Assembly: GCA_036961355.1 (NCBI GenBank)
Contig: JBALVL010000007.1
Span: forward strand, 1-64,000
DNA: 64,000 nucleotides
Direction of reading: 5' to 3'
Source of the DNA: Motiliproteus sp036961355
Lineage (GTDB): Bacteria; Pseudomonadota; Gammaproteobacteria; Pseudomonadales; Balneatricaceae
The position numbers were made by a program, and so were the translations under genes. Below the pieces are notes generated by a model, which was not told where the DNA came from, made no database searches, and saw nothing but the letters and a program-made list of their open reading frames with translations. Below, one piece after another: positions 45,165 through 54,389 of this stretch. How positions within the stretch are numbered: position 1 is the stretch's first letter; every line of letters begins with the position of its first letter.

Positions 45165-45542
45165 ATGATTGTCGGTATAGGTACAGACATCGTCCACATC
45201 AGCCGGATTAGCGCCAGTCTTGAGCGGCTGGGAGAGCGCTTTGCCAAGCGTATCCTAACCGATCAGGAGTTGCAGCAGTGGCGGCAGCACGCCCGCCCGG
45301 ACAATTTTTTGGCGAAGCGTTTTGCTATCAAAGAGGCGGCGGCTAAAGCACTGGGAACTGGATTAGGGCAGGGCGTTTCCTGGCAGCATATTAGTCTTGA
45401 TCACAATGAGCTAGGAGCTCCTTTGTTGCTGATGACCAATGCAGCGCTCGAGCGGGCACGACAGTTAGGGGTCAGTCGCTCATTGGTCACACTGTCGGAT
45501 GAAGTGGATACAGTGGTGGCATTTGTGGTCTTAGAGCAATAA
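45165..45542 (+). CDS. acpS: Holo-[acyl-carrier-protein] synthase
   Basis: This 125-residue enzyme attaches 4'-phosphopantetheine to ACP. Conserved GTDIVHISRI (Asp8) and FAIKEAAAKALGTG (Glu about 58) are the Mg-binding residues. GGAG lies 7 bp before the ATG. Confidence 0.95.
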   Translation: MIVGIGTDIVHISRISASLERLGERFAKRILTDQELQQWRQHARPDNFLAKRFAIKEAAAKALGTGLGQGVSWQHISLDHNELGAPLLLMTNAALERARQLGVSRSLVTLSDEVDTVVAFVVLEQ

Positions 45543-45638
45543 GATGTCGCCCTTTGGTATAACCGAGTGTTGAGCTTGGTTTTAACTCTTGGCTTCGGTA
45601 TGGCGGCAACGCCACCAAATAGTTAACAGGTAATGTCG

Positions 45639-46535
45639 ATGGATACCCAATTTCCCACAATCGAATCCTATGTTGGTGGGACCCCGTTGGTGCGCTTACA
45701 GCGATTACCCGGCGAGACCAGCAATACGATATTGGTGAAGCTGGAAGGTAATAACCCTGCCGGGTCGGTTAAAGATAGGCCCGCGCTGAGCATGATAAAT
45801 CGCGCCGAGCAGCGTGGTGAAATCTCCCCCGGCGACACCTTGATTGAAGCGACTAGCGGTAATACTGGTATTGCATTGGCGATGGCCGCTGCAATCAAAG
45901 GTTATCGGATGGTGCTGATAATGCCCGGCAATATGAGCATGGAGCGCAAAGTGTCGATGACCGCTTACGGCGCAGAGCTGGTTGAAGTGACACAAGAGCA
46001 GGGAATGGAAGGTGCCCGTGACCTGGCATTACAGATGCAGAGCCAGGGTAAAGGCAAGGTGCTGGATCAGTTTTCAAATTTTGATAATCCTGCGGCTCAC
46101 TTTGAGGGTACCGGCCCGGAGATCTGGCAGCAGAGTGACGGGCGTATCACTCACTTTGTCAGTGCCATGGGGACCACCGGTACCATCATGGGGGTATCTC
46201 AATACTTGAAACAGCAAAACCCCGATGTCGAGATTGTCGGGCTGCAGCCTGAAGATGGTGCCAGTATTCCTGGTATCCGCCGTTGGCCCGCAGCCTATCT
46301 GCCGGAAATCTATCAGGCAGCGCGAGTCGATCGGGTGATCGATATGGCGCAGCAGGAGGCGGAGGTCTGTATGCGTGACTTGGCCCAACAAGAAGGAATC
46401 TTCTGCGGTGTCTCTTCCGGGGGCGCTGTGGCTGGCGCACTTCGCCTTAGTAGGGAAGTTGAGAACGCCGTCATCGTTTGCATTATCTGTGACCGCGGCG
46501 ATCGTTATCTGTCGACCGGTGTTTTTGATCGCTAG
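45639..46535 (+). CDS. cysM: Cysteine synthase B
   Basis: This 298-residue PLP enzyme makes cysteine from O-acetylserine and sulfide or thiosulfate. The PLP lysine lies in NPAGSVKDRPA (about residue 41), the phosphate/substrate loop is EATSGNTGIALAM, and the C-terminal serine loop is GVSSGGAVAGAL. The second ATG (45639) is preferred over 45633 because ACAGG would be only two bases from the first. Confidence 0.94.
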   Translation: MDTQFPTIESYVGGTPLVRLQRLPGETSNTILVKLEGNNPAGSVKDRPALSMINRAEQRGEISPGDTLIEATSGNTGIALAMAAAIKGYRMVLIMPGNMSMERKVSMTAYGAELVEVTQEQGMEGARDLALQMQSQGKGKVLDQFSNFDNPAAHFEGTGPEIWQQSDGRITHFVSAMGTTGTIMGVSQYLKQQNPDVEIVGLQPEDGASIPGIRRWPAAYLPEIYQAARVDRVIDMAQQEAEVCMRDLAQQEGIFCGVSSGGAVAGALRLSREVENAVIVCIICDRGDRYLSTGVFDR

Positions 46536-46637
46536 CCACTAGCGAGTTATAACATTCTCTCATCCTATTTGCTGCGTATTTTCTGGCCCTATTTTTTGCA
46601 GGGGTAAGGGGAGCGGTTTATCATACGACATCAATTT

Positions 46638-46663
46638 GACAGCAGTGCAGTAGCGCTGCTGTC
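46638..46663. repeat. GACAGCAG hairpin between cysM and relA
   Basis: GACAGCAG and CTGCTGTC pair over 8 bp around a 10-base loop. The same two arms, with matching flanking bases (TGC after the left arm, GG after the right), occur at 7434-7464. This may be a dispersed palindromic element. Confidence 0.45.
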
Positions 46664-46700
46664 GGTGTTCTACTCACTCGTGATATGAGTTGCTATCTCC

Positions 46701-48968
46701 ATGGTTAAAGTTAGAGAAGATCATCCGCTTGATGAGAACGGCTCCGTTGATGTCAGCGCCTGGCTGGAACGGATTCGGGTCGATACCAATATCGAGGATG
46801 ATTTAGAGCTGATTCGGGCCTGCCAGATGAGTCACCTGGCGCAGGAGCGTGTAACAGCACAGGAAGATATCTGGGCCGAGGAGGGCACGGATAGCTACAC
46901 CACTGGCCTTGAAATGGCCGAAATTCTGGCTGAGCTGCGTTTGGATCAAGAAGCCCTGATTGCGGCCATCTTATACCGTGCCGTGCGTGAGAAAAAGTTA
47001 CCGCTGGCTGAGGTAAAAGAAGCGTTTGGCACAACCGTCGCGAAGCTGATCGAAGGTGTATTGCAGATGGCTGCGATCGGCACTGTCCTGCACCCCACGC
47101 CCGATTCTGTGCTGGGGCAGAGTGACGGCCAGCTCGACAACGTCCGCAAGATGTTGGTGACCATGATCGAGGATGTGCGGGTAGCCTTGATCAAGCTGGC
47201 TGAACGTACCTGTGCTATTCGTGGCGTAAAAGACGGCAACCGGAAGAAGCGTTATCGCGTTGCCCGTGAAGTTTTTGATGTCTACGCGCCGCTGGCACAC
47301 CGGTTGGGGATCGGCCATATTAAGTGGGAACTCGAAGATCTGAGTTTTCGCTATCTGCAACCCAATGCGTATAAGCAGATAGCCGGTCTTCTGGCTGAAA
47401 AACGGCTCGATCGACAGCAGTATATCGACGACGTCCTCTATTCTCTAAAGAACGGATTGGCCGAAATCGGTATCGAAGCGGACCTGATGGGGCGGGCCAA
47501 ACATATCTATAGCATCTGGCGGAAGATGCAGCGTAAGCAGATCGATTTTGACCAGGTTTACGATATCCGTGCGGTGCGAATTCTGGTGCCTGATATCAAG
47601 GACTGTTACGCCACCTTGGGGGTTGTGCACGGCCAGTGGAAGAACATCCCGCACGAATTTGATGACTATATCGCCTCACCCAAGAAGAACGGTTACCGCT
47701 CACTGCACACTGCATTGATTGGCCCAGACGGTAAGGTACTGGAGATCCAGATTCGTACCCATGAGATGCACGATGATGCAGAACTGGGTGTTTGTGCGCA
47801 TTGGCTCTACAAAGGTACCGATACTGCCAGCAAGAGTGATAGCTACGAAAGCAAGATCGCCTGGTTGCGTCAGGTGCTGGAGTGGCAAGATGACGTAGGC
47901 AACGCCAACGATCTGGTTGAGCAACTGCGGGTCGGTATCGAAGAGGATCGAATCTACGCCTTTACACCCGATGGTCACGTGGTTGATATAGCTGCGGGCG
48001 CAACGCCGCTCGACTTTGCTTACCGAGTCCATACCGAGGTTGGCCATCGCTGCCGTGGTGCCAAGATCAACGGCAAGATTGTACCGCTGACCCGCAAGCT
48101 AAAGACCGGTGATCAGGTCATCATCATGACAGCCAAAGAGGGGGGGCCTAGTCGTGACTGGATGAATCCCAACTTTGGTTATGTCAGCTCAGTGCGGGCA
48201 CGGGCTAAAATTAGGCACTGGTTTAAAGAGCAAAACCGAGACCAGAATATCCACGAAGGACGGCAGCTGCTTGAACGCGAAATCAAACGACTGGCACTCT
48301 CTGATATCAGCATCCATCAACTTGCGGAGAAGCAGGGTTATAGCGATGACGATGATCTGTTTGCGGCACTGGGATCGGGTGATCTGCGACTGAGTCAGTT
48401 GTTATCGGCAGCGCAGCGCCAGATCGAGCAGCGAGAGAGCGATGAGCAGCTTGATCTGGACCTGACCCTCGACCTGCTGCCTGAGCGTAGCGCCAAGACA
48501 GCCGGCAACGATGTCACTATCGAAGGGGTAGGTAACTTGCTTACCGTGGTTGCCAACTGTTGTAAGCCAGTACCAGGCGATGCCATCGTAGGCTATATCA
48601 CTCAGGGGCGGGGAGTCTCGATCCACCGCCAGGATTGCATCAATGCGCTGCAATTAGAATCCAATGATCAGAAGCGAATGATCGAGGTGAGCTGGGGTGA
48701 TGATTCCTCAGGTCAGGGTTATACGGTTGATATCGTCATTGATGCGCTCGACCGACACGGCCTGCTGCGCGACGTGATGATTGTGATGACCAATGAGCGA
48801 ACGCTGGTGATGTCGGTCAATACTAAGACCGATAAGGCCCAAGGCACCGCAAGGCTGTTGATTGCTGTCGAAGTGAAACAGTTGGAGAGTCTGGGTCGGG
48901 TGATGGATAAGATCGCCCAGTTACCCAATATTATCGACGTACACCGACAGCTTCCTGGAGCGTCGTGA
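46701..48968 (+). CDS. relA: (p)ppGpp synthetase RelA
   Basis: This 755-residue stringent-response enzyme makes (p)ppGpp on ribosomes with uncharged tRNA. The N-terminal hydrolase-like domain lacks the HD metal pair, so the protein is synthetase-only. The synthetase domain (about residues 240-380) has DLMGRAKHIYSIWRKM and the RelA-type HEFDDYIASPK. The TGS domain (about residues 420-480) and C-terminal ACT domain (about residues 680-750) are present. mazG overlaps its stop. Confidence 0.96.
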   Translation: MVKVREDHPLDENGSVDVSAWLERIRVDTNIEDDLELIRACQMSHLAQERVTAQEDIWAEEGTDSYTTGLEMAEILAELRLDQEALIAAILYRAVREKKLPLAEVKEAFGTTVAKLIEGVLQMAAIGTVLHPTPDSVLGQSDGQLDNVRKMLVTMIEDVRVALIKLAERTCAIRGVKDGNRKKRYRVAREVFDVYAPLAHRLGIGHIKWELEDLSFRYLQPNAYKQIAGLLAEKRLDRQQYIDDVLYSLKNGLAEIGIEADLMGRAKHIYSIWRKMQRKQIDFDQVYDIRAVRILVPDIKDCYATLGVVHGQWKNIPHEFDDYIASPKKNGYRSLHTALIGPDGKVLEIQIRTHEMHDDAELGVCAHWLYKGTDTASKSDSYESKIAWLRQVLEWQDDVGNANDLVEQLRVGIEEDRIYAFTPDGHVVDIAAGATPLDFAYRVHTEVGHRCRGAKINGKIVPLTRKLKTGDQVIIMTAKEGGPSRDWMNPNFGYVSSVRARAKIRHWFKEQNRDQNIHEGRQLLEREIKRLALSDISIHQLAEKQGYSDDDDLFAALGSGDLRLSQLLSAAQRQIEQRESDEQLDLDLTLDLLPERSAKTAGNDVTIEGVGNLLTVVANCCKPVPGDAIVGYITQGRGVSIHRQDCINALQLESNDQKRMIEVSWGDDSSGQGYTVDIVIDALDRHGLLRDVMIVMTNERTLVMSVNTKTDKAQGTARLLIAVEVKQLESLGRVMDKIAQLPNIIDVHRQLPGAS

Positions 48969-49807
48969 TGGCTTACCAGCTCGCTGATCTGTTACGGTTG
49001 ATGGAACAGTTGCGTGATCCCGACTACGGTTGCCCGTGGGATCGAAAACAGGATCTGGCTTCGATCGTGCCACACACCCTCGATGAGGTGTACGAGGTGA
49101 TCGATACCATCGAGCGGCTGGACTATCCACACCTGCAGGATGAATTGGGTGATCTGCTGTTCCAGGTGGTGTTCTACGCCCGTATCTGCGCCGAAGCGGG
49201 GCAGTTTGAATTCGGTGATGTGATCGATGGCCTGGTGACCAAATTGTTGCGACGCCATCCGCATGTCTATCCCAATGGTGGCTTTGACAGCTTTGGCGGC
49301 GAGGTTCAGCTCAGCGAAGAACAGATCAAGCTGAGTTGGGAACGGATCAAGGCGGAAGAACGGGCGGGTAAGGTGACGGCGGAATCTGACAAGGCAGCGC
49401 CGTCGGTGTTGGACGATATCTCAGGCGCCATGCCTGCGTTGCTGCGGGCGCATAAATTACAAAAACGTGCAGCGTATATTGGCTTTGACTGGCAGAGTTT
49501 GGCACCGGTGCTGGACAACCTCGACGGTGAAATCCTGGAGTTACGGCAAGCGATCGCTAGCGCTGATCGAGCCGGAATCGCCGATGAAATGGGTGATGTG
49601 TTGTTTTCCTGTGTAAACCTGGCACGCCATTTGAAACAGGACTCTGAACAGTTGTTGCGCCAGTCCAATACCAAGTTCGAACAACGTTTTCGACGAGTAG
49701 AGGTGTTGGCCGAACAACAGGGATTGGTGATGGCCGATACCGAAGAACAGGTGCTGGATCGGTTGTGGCAGCAAGCAAAAGCCGAGCTCACTAGCTCGGC
49801 CTCTTAA
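48968..49807 (+). CDS. mazG: Nucleoside triphosphate pyrophosphohydrolase MazG
   Basis: This 279-residue two-domain all-alpha pyrophosphatase hydrolyses NTPs. Repeat 1 has CPWDRKQDLASIVPHTLDEVYEV and DELGDLLFQVVFYA. Repeat 2 has GEILELRQAI and DEMGDVLFSCVNLARH. Its ATG overlaps the relA TGA. In E. coli MazG is linked to lowering ppGpp, and the relA-mazG order is conserved. Confidence 0.95.
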   Translation: MAYQLADLLRLMEQLRDPDYGCPWDRKQDLASIVPHTLDEVYEVIDTIERLDYPHLQDELGDLLFQVVFYARICAEAGQFEFGDVIDGLVTKLLRRHPHVYPNGGFDSFGGEVQLSEEQIKLSWERIKAEERAGKVTAESDKAAPSVLDDISGAMPALLRAHKLQKRAAYIGFDWQSLAPVLDNLDGEILELRQAIASADRAGIADEMGDVLFSCVNLARHLKQDSEQLLRQSNTKFEQRFRRVEVLAEQQGLVMADTEEQVLDRLWQQAKAELTSSAS

Positions 49808-49823
49808 CGTAAGCCTCCCCCTG

Positions 49824-50387
49824 TTATAAGCCGAACTGCTGCCGCCGTAGGGCTAGCTGCTGGATCGTCGCGACGCTAAATAGGTCGCTGATGCGGCCAT
49901 CGAGACACATCGCCAGTGCTTCATCAAAAGGCAGTCGCTTTATCTGCAACTGTTCAGTGTCATCAAAATTGGTTTCTCCTTGACTTAACTGCTGTGCCAC
50001 AAAGGCGAAACCGACCTCGTCACTGACCGAGTTCGACAGTTCTACCTGCATCAGTTCTGTCATTTTGGCGGCACGTAAGCCGGTCTCTTCAGCCAGCTCT
50101 TTGTGGGCACCCTCGATGGCTAGTCTATCTATCGGGTGACCGCCCATCGGCACCTCCCAGCTGTAGTTGCCGGTGGCATAGCGGTATTGACCGACCAGCC
50201 AGGTATAGCCCTGCTCGTCGATCGGGATGATCGCTACGGCACGGTTTCGGAATTTGACCAAGCCGTAGACCCCTTCGTTGCCCGCAGGGTTGAGCACCTT
50301 GTCTTCGCGTACACGAATCCAGGCGTTTTCGTAGACCCAGCGACTGGCGAGGGTGATCCAGGGGTTTTTTGTATTGGGTTGCTGCAT
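49824..50387 (-). CDS. NUDIX hydrolase, ADP-ribose/nucleotide-sugar type
   Basis: This 187-residue NUDIX protein has the box core as KELAEETGL (about residues 90-98), with Lys in place of the usual Arg and Arg in place of the upstream Glu of the consensus. The two catalytic glutamates of EE are kept. Overall layout (VRVREDKVLNPAGNEGVYGLVKF at the N-terminus) fits the ADP-sugar pyrophosphatase group. The substrate is not determined. It is convergent with mazG (16-bp gap). Confidence 0.85.
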   Translation of the reverse strand: MQQPNTKNPWITLASRWVYENAWIRVREDKVLNPAGNEGVYGLVKFRNRAVAIIPIDEQGYTWLVGQYRYATGNYSWEVPMGGHPIDRLAIEGAHKELAEETGLRAAKMTELMQVELSNSVSDEVGFAFVAQQLSQGETNFDDTEQLQIKRLPFDEALAMCLDGRISDLFSVATIQQLALRRQQFGL

Positions 50388-50540
50388 GGTAGGTCAGCCT
50401 CAGTGATTAGCCGAGTAGCATAACGCGGGGGTGTTGGTGTTCTCAATTGTTGTGAATTTAGGCGGGAATGTCGGTGAGGGTAGGTTGAGTTCGACGGCGT
50501 TGGTTTTTTCCGAACCCTCGTATGCTTTATCTGCAAGACA

Positions 50541-50604
50541 CTTCACTTAGGGGAAGTGTCACCTAGGAGCAACGTCACCAATGAGAAACGCCAGCTAGGG
50601 AGTA
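50541..50604. repeat. Four degenerate 16-bp tandem repeats
   Basis: Units begin at 50541, 50557, 50573 and 50589; the last three read TGTCACCTAGGAGCAA, CGTCACCAATGAGAAA and CGCCAGCTAGGGAGTA. The first unit also makes an inverted repeat with the start of the second (GACACTTC at 50537-50544, GAAGTGTC at 50553-50560). It lies between the NUDIX start and the fabI terminator. Confidence 0.5.
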
Positions 50605-50623
50605 GTTTGGCAGTTTTTAGACC

Positions 50624-50650
50624 GACGAAAAAAAGCCCGCAACAGCGGGC
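50624..50650 (-). terminator. Intrinsic terminator after fabI
   Basis: On the minus strand GCCCGC-TGTT-GCGGGC is followed by seven T. It lies 35 bp beyond the fabI stop. Confidence 0.9.
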
Positions 50651-50684
50651 CTCTTCATCTTGGCTGGAACCGGATAAACGGTCA

Positions 50685-51455
50685 CTATCCGGCGATGCAA
50701 ACGCCATGGTCGATGTAGTGGATCTGACCGGTGACACCCTTAGACAGGTCGCTCATGAAGTATAGAGCCGCGTTGCCGACCTCTTCGATGGTGGGGAGCT
50801 CGTTGTCGCAAGACAGCTGCTTGTTGAGTTGTAGCATACTCTCAAAATCCTTGATGCCGCCTGCAGCACGGGTGGCGATAGTGCCGGGTGAGAGGCAGTT
50901 GACACGGATTCCCAGTGGGCCCAGGTCACGGGCCAGGTAGCGACTGGCGGCCTCCAGGCTGGCTTTAGCGCAGCCCATGATGTTGTAATCACCGGTGGCG
51001 ATGGCACTGCCGAGGTAAGAGAAACTGATCAGGCTACCGCCGTCGGGCATCATCGCCTTAGCGTGACGGGCCATCTCGATGAAGGAGTAGCAGGAAACGT
51101 CGAGTGCTTGCTTGAAACCTTCGCGAGAGCATTCTGATAGTGGCGCCTGGAGGTCGTCCATCGGGCAGAACGCCAGCGAGTGAACCACACCATCAAGTTT
51201 CCCCCAGACCTCATTGCAGGACGCGAATACAGCGTCCATCTGACCGTCGATTGATACATCCAGAGGCATTATGATCGTGGCCCCCAGCTGCTCGGCCAGT
51301 GGCCGAACGAAACGTTCAGCTTTGTCGTTCAGGTAGGTGATGGCTAGTTCGGCGCCCGCGTCGCGTAGCTTTTGAGCGCATCCGTATGCGATGCTTTTAT
51401 CGTTGGCGATGCCGACGATCAGGATCTTTTTTCCTTTCATAAGATCTGTGTTCAT
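50685..51455 (-). CDS. fabI: Enoyl-ACP reductase FabI, rhizobial-type
   Basis: This 256-residue short-chain reductase performs the last step of fatty acid elongation with NAD(P)H. Catalytic Tyr-x6-Lys is in DYNIMGCAK, with the second conserved Tyr in SYLGS. The segment HSLAFCPMDDLQAPLSECSREGF resembles alphaproteobacterial FabI proteins more than E. coli FabI. The ATG at 51455 gives MNTDLMKGKK, similar in length to rhizobial starts. The gene is co-oriented with pta-ackA but separated from them by a cytochrome gene on the other strand. Confidence 0.87.
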   Translation of the reverse strand: MNTDLMKGKKILIVGIANDKSIAYGCAQKLRDAGAELAITYLNDKAERFVRPLAEQLGATIIMPLDVSIDGQMDAVFASCNEVWGKLDGVVHSLAFCPMDDLQAPLSECSREGFKQALDVSCYSFIEMARHAKAMMPDGGSLISFSYLGSAIATGDYNIMGCAKASLEAASRYLARDLGPLGIRVNCLSPGTIATRAAGGIKDFESMLQLNKQLSCDNELPTIEEVGNAALYFMSDLSKGVTGQIHYIDHGVCIAG

Positions 51456-51617
51456 GTTGGGATATCTCAAGTGAATAATAGATTGGGTTGGATAATTATA
51501 TGCCTTAGATGCTGCATCGCAACAATAACCAGCTGTGGAATTGAGTTCGATCATTAAAAGTAGTTATTGTTATTAATTTAAATCAGTTGTGTCGAATTTT
51601 TCGACGAGGTTGTTGAG

Positions 51618-52007
51618 GTGGTAAGAGTTTTTTTTAGACAGGTTTGTTGCGTTGCCGTAACTAGTGCCTTGGTATTTAGCAATGCGGCTTTCGCAACCGA
51701 GTTGGTGCTGGCATCAGATTCGGTTAGCTACCCGATGCAGGTCAAACCGTTGTTACAGCGGCTATGTGTTGACTGTCATTCGGGTTGGTTTGCCGATGCA
51801 GGACTGAAGCTGGATACGCTGGAAAATATAAGCAAGGGTGGCCGCAATGGTGCCGTCGTGTTTCCGGGGGAGCCCGAGAAAGGCCGGTTTATCAATTTGA
51901 TGCGACCGGTGAAGGGGCGCTTTAGTAATATGCCGCCGGGACCGGTATCGGTGACGGCGGCTGAATTCGAAATGTTGCAGCGCTGGATCGCGCAGGGAGC
52001 CCGCTAA
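51618..52007 (+). CDS. Exported monoheme cytochrome-like protein
   Basis: This 129-residue protein starts at GTG, has a signal peptide (about residues 1-27, ending NAAFA) and one heme motif CVDCH (about residue 51). The following GLKLDTLENISKGGRNGAVVFPGEPEKG pattern is that of the planctomycete-type cytochrome c domain (PSCyt1). It is probably periplasmic and small enough to be an electron carrier or a remnant of a larger protein. It lies on the opposite strand inside the ackA-fabI gap. Confidence 0.75.
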   Translation: MVRVFFRQVCCVAVTSALVFSNAAFATELVLASDSVSYPMQVKPLLQRLCVDCHSGWFADAGLKLDTLENISKGGRNGAVVFPGEPEKGRFINLMRPVKGRFSNMPPGPVSVTAAEFEMLQRWIAQGAR

Positions 52008-52046
52008 ACTGAGCCGACTCGAACGACGATCCAGCGATGAGTCGGT

Positions 52047-53228
52047 TTAGGCCAGCATCTCCATGCCGTGCAGTGCCAGCATCCCCTCTTCGTTGGTCGC
52101 GATAACCCGCACCTGGATTTTGCTGTTAGCGGTGGTGATCAGCTCGGCGTTGGCCTGGTTGGCTGAAGCATCGATCTCAATGCCAAGCCAGCTGCTACGG
52201 CGACAGATTTCGGCTCTGATCTCGGCGCTATTCTCGCCTACACCACCGGTGAAAACCAGCTGCTCGATCCCTTCCATGGCGGCGGCGAGGCTGCCTATTT
52301 CACGTGCAACACGGTAGGTAAACAGGTCAACGGCTTCGCGAGCCTCGGGTTGATCACTGGCAAGCAGTTCGTGCATTTCGCTGCTGATACCGCCAGAAAC
52401 ACCCAGCCAGCCGCTCTCTTTATAGAGTAGCTTTTCAAGCGCGTCGACATCCATCGCTTTCTCGCGCATCAAATAGAGCAATACGCCGGGGTCGATACTG
52501 CCGCAGCGACTGCCCATCGGTGGTCCGTCCAGCGCGGTGAAACCCATGGTGGAGGTGATGCTGCGACCGGCCTTGATGGCGCAAAGACTGGCGCCAGCAC
52601 CCAGATGGCCAACCACTGTTTTGAGCTGCCCGGCATCGCGTTGATCCAGTTGACGTTGGATGTACTCGTACGACAAGCCGTGGAAGCCGTAGCGCCGAAC
52701 ACCGTCTTCGGTGAGTGAACGCGGCAGCGCAAACTGCTTGGCAACAGCAGGCATGTCGCTGTGAAACATGGTGTCGAAGCAGGCGACCTGAGGCACATCC
52801 GGTAGCAGTGCGTGGCAAGCTTCGATCAATTTCAGATTAAACGGCTGATGCAATGGCGCTAACGGAATATAGTGACGCAGCTGTTCGAGTTCACTATCGC
52901 CGACCACTACAGGTGTGCTGAAGCGCTCACCGCCGTGTACCACCCTGTGACAAATTGCTTTGAGAGTTTGTTTGCCGGCATGGGAACGATTCCAGGCGAA
53001 CACAAAATCGAGGCAAGCTTGATGGCGTTGATCTGGCCCGACTTCTGAAAAATCTGGCAGCAGGTCGGCAATTTTTTCGCCTTGTGCATTAATAACTTGA
53101 GCCCGTGCCTTGCCTAGAATATTGCTCAGTTTGAAGTTAAACAACAGCTCCGGCTCACCGTTGGAGATGCAAAACAGTGCACATTTGAGACTGGAAGAAC
53201 CGCCGTTGACGGTAAAAATACTGTTCAT
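52047..53228 (-). CDS. ackA: Acetate kinase
   Basis: This 393-residue kinase interconverts acetyl phosphate/ADP and acetate/ATP. The phosphate-binding NGGSSSLK (about residues 7-14), DTMFHSDMP and GHLGAGASLCA are present. The ATG at 53228 overlaps the stop of the upstream transacetylase (ATGA), giving tight coupling. E. coli AckA has 400 residues, so the length is normal. Confidence 0.94.
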   Translation of the reverse strand: MNSIFTVNGGSSSLKCALFCISNGEPELLFNFKLSNILGKARAQVINAQGEKIADLLPDFSEVGPDQRHQACLDFVFAWNRSHAGKQTLKAICHRVVHGGERFSTPVVVGDSELEQLRHYIPLAPLHQPFNLKLIEACHALLPDVPQVACFDTMFHSDMPAVAKQFALPRSLTEDGVRRYGFHGLSYEYIQRQLDQRDAGQLKTVVGHLGAGASLCAIKAGRSITSTMGFTALDGPPMGSRCGSIDPGVLLYLMREKAMDVDALEKLLYKESGWLGVSGGISSEMHELLASDQPEAREAVDLFTYRVAREIGSLAAAMEGIEQLVFTGGVGENSAEIRAEICRRSSWLGIEIDASANQANAELITTANSKIQVRVIATNEEGMLALHGMEMLA

Positions 53229-54163
53229 TTTACGGCCCCGTGGGTGACCTGTAGCGCCGCGAGGGCGCAAGAGGCAAGTCGCCCGAGGGTTTTTTCAGCG
53301 CGGCTGGTCAGTACGATCGGTACCCGGGCTCCCAAGACCAGGCCTGCAGACTTGGCTCCAGCCAGGTAAATCAGCTGCTTGCCAATCATATTGGCTGCTT
53401 CAAGATCCGGTGCCAGCAGGATGTCGGCGTCGCCAGCAACCGCAGAGATGATATGTTTGTCGTGGGCGGCTTCCAGTGAGATCGCGTTATCGAACGCCAG
53501 CGGGCCATCAAGCAAGCCGCCAATGATCTGACCACGGTCGGACATCTTGCACAACGCGGCGGCATCAACGGTGCTCTGCATCGTCGATTTAACCTTCTCG
53601 ATAGCAGCTAGGATGGCGACCTTGGGTTGGTCGATACCCAGTGCTTGGGCAAAATAGATCGCATTTTGGACGATGTCACGTTTGATGTTCATATCCGGAA
53701 CCACATTGATAGCAGCATCGGTGATCATCAGTGGTTTGTGATAATTGGGGACATCGAGCATGAAGATATGGCTGAGTCGTCGTTCGGTCCGTACCCCTTT
53801 GTCTTTGTGAATCACCGCCTTGAGCATCTCATCGGTGGCGAGTCCGCCCTTCATTAAAATACGTACTTCGAGACTTCGGGCCAGAGCTACGGCTTTCTCT
53901 GCCGATTCGTGGCTGTGCAGAGTGTTGATGATCCGGTACGGGCTGATATCGAGTTCTTCCATCTCTGCCGTGGCCCGGATTTTATCTTCCGGTCCGACCA
54001 ATATCGGCTCGATGATGTTACGTTCGGCGGCTTCGATAGCGCCGTTGAGGCTGTTGGCGTCGACGGGGTGGATAACAGCGGTACTGACTGCGGGGGTTTT
54101 GGATGTCTGTTCGATAAAGAACTCAAGCTGATCATGAGCTGGAGGGCGGTTGTCGAGAACCAT
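53225..54163 (-). CDS. pta: Phosphate acetyl/butyryltransferase
   Basis: This 312-residue phosphotransacetylase of the compact PTA/PTB type lacks both the N-terminal P-loop domain of E. coli Pta and the MaoC hydratase domain found fused in some relatives. The conserved region ILMKGGLATDEMLKAVIHKDKGVRT (about residues 100-125) and DAAINVVPDM are visible. With acetate kinase it forms the acyl-CoA to acyl phosphate to ATP route. An FNR-like half site lies about 80 bp upstream. Confidence 0.9.
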   Translation of the reverse strand: MVLDNRPPAHDQLEFFIEQTSKTPAVSTAVIHPVDANSLNGAIEAAERNIIEPILVGPEDKIRATAEMEELDISPYRIINTLHSHESAEKAVALARSLEVRILMKGGLATDEMLKAVIHKDKGVRTERRLSHIFMLDVPNYHKPLMITDAAINVVPDMNIKRDIVQNAIYFAQALGIDQPKVAILAAIEKVKSTMQSTVDAAALCKMSDRGQIIGGLLDGPLAFDNAISLEAAHDKHIISAVAGDADILLAPDLEAANMIGKQLIYLAGAKSAGLVLGARVPIVLTSRAEKTLGRLASCALAALQVTHGAVK

Positions 54164-54389
54164 GATGCGACCTATCGCTGGTGAGTATAGGGCATTGTAA
54201 CAAGTCTATGTTGCACTGCAAAAGAGTAAGCGGCGAACAAGTTGCGCCAGATCAAGTGTGTGGAACAAGAGATCCGGCGACAGCCTGAGCAGGGCTCTAT
54301 TGGCGGAATAAATGGTAGGTTTCAGCCAGCAGAACTTATTTTAAAAGGGCAGCCTATGAAACGGCAGTGTTAGTACAGGCTCGTCTCGA

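Noticed and set aside
54242..54255. FNR/ANR box upstream of pta (TTGCG-CCAG-ATCAA).
   Set aside because: Only one half site is good and the other has two mismatches; it is too weak to list as a regulatory feature.
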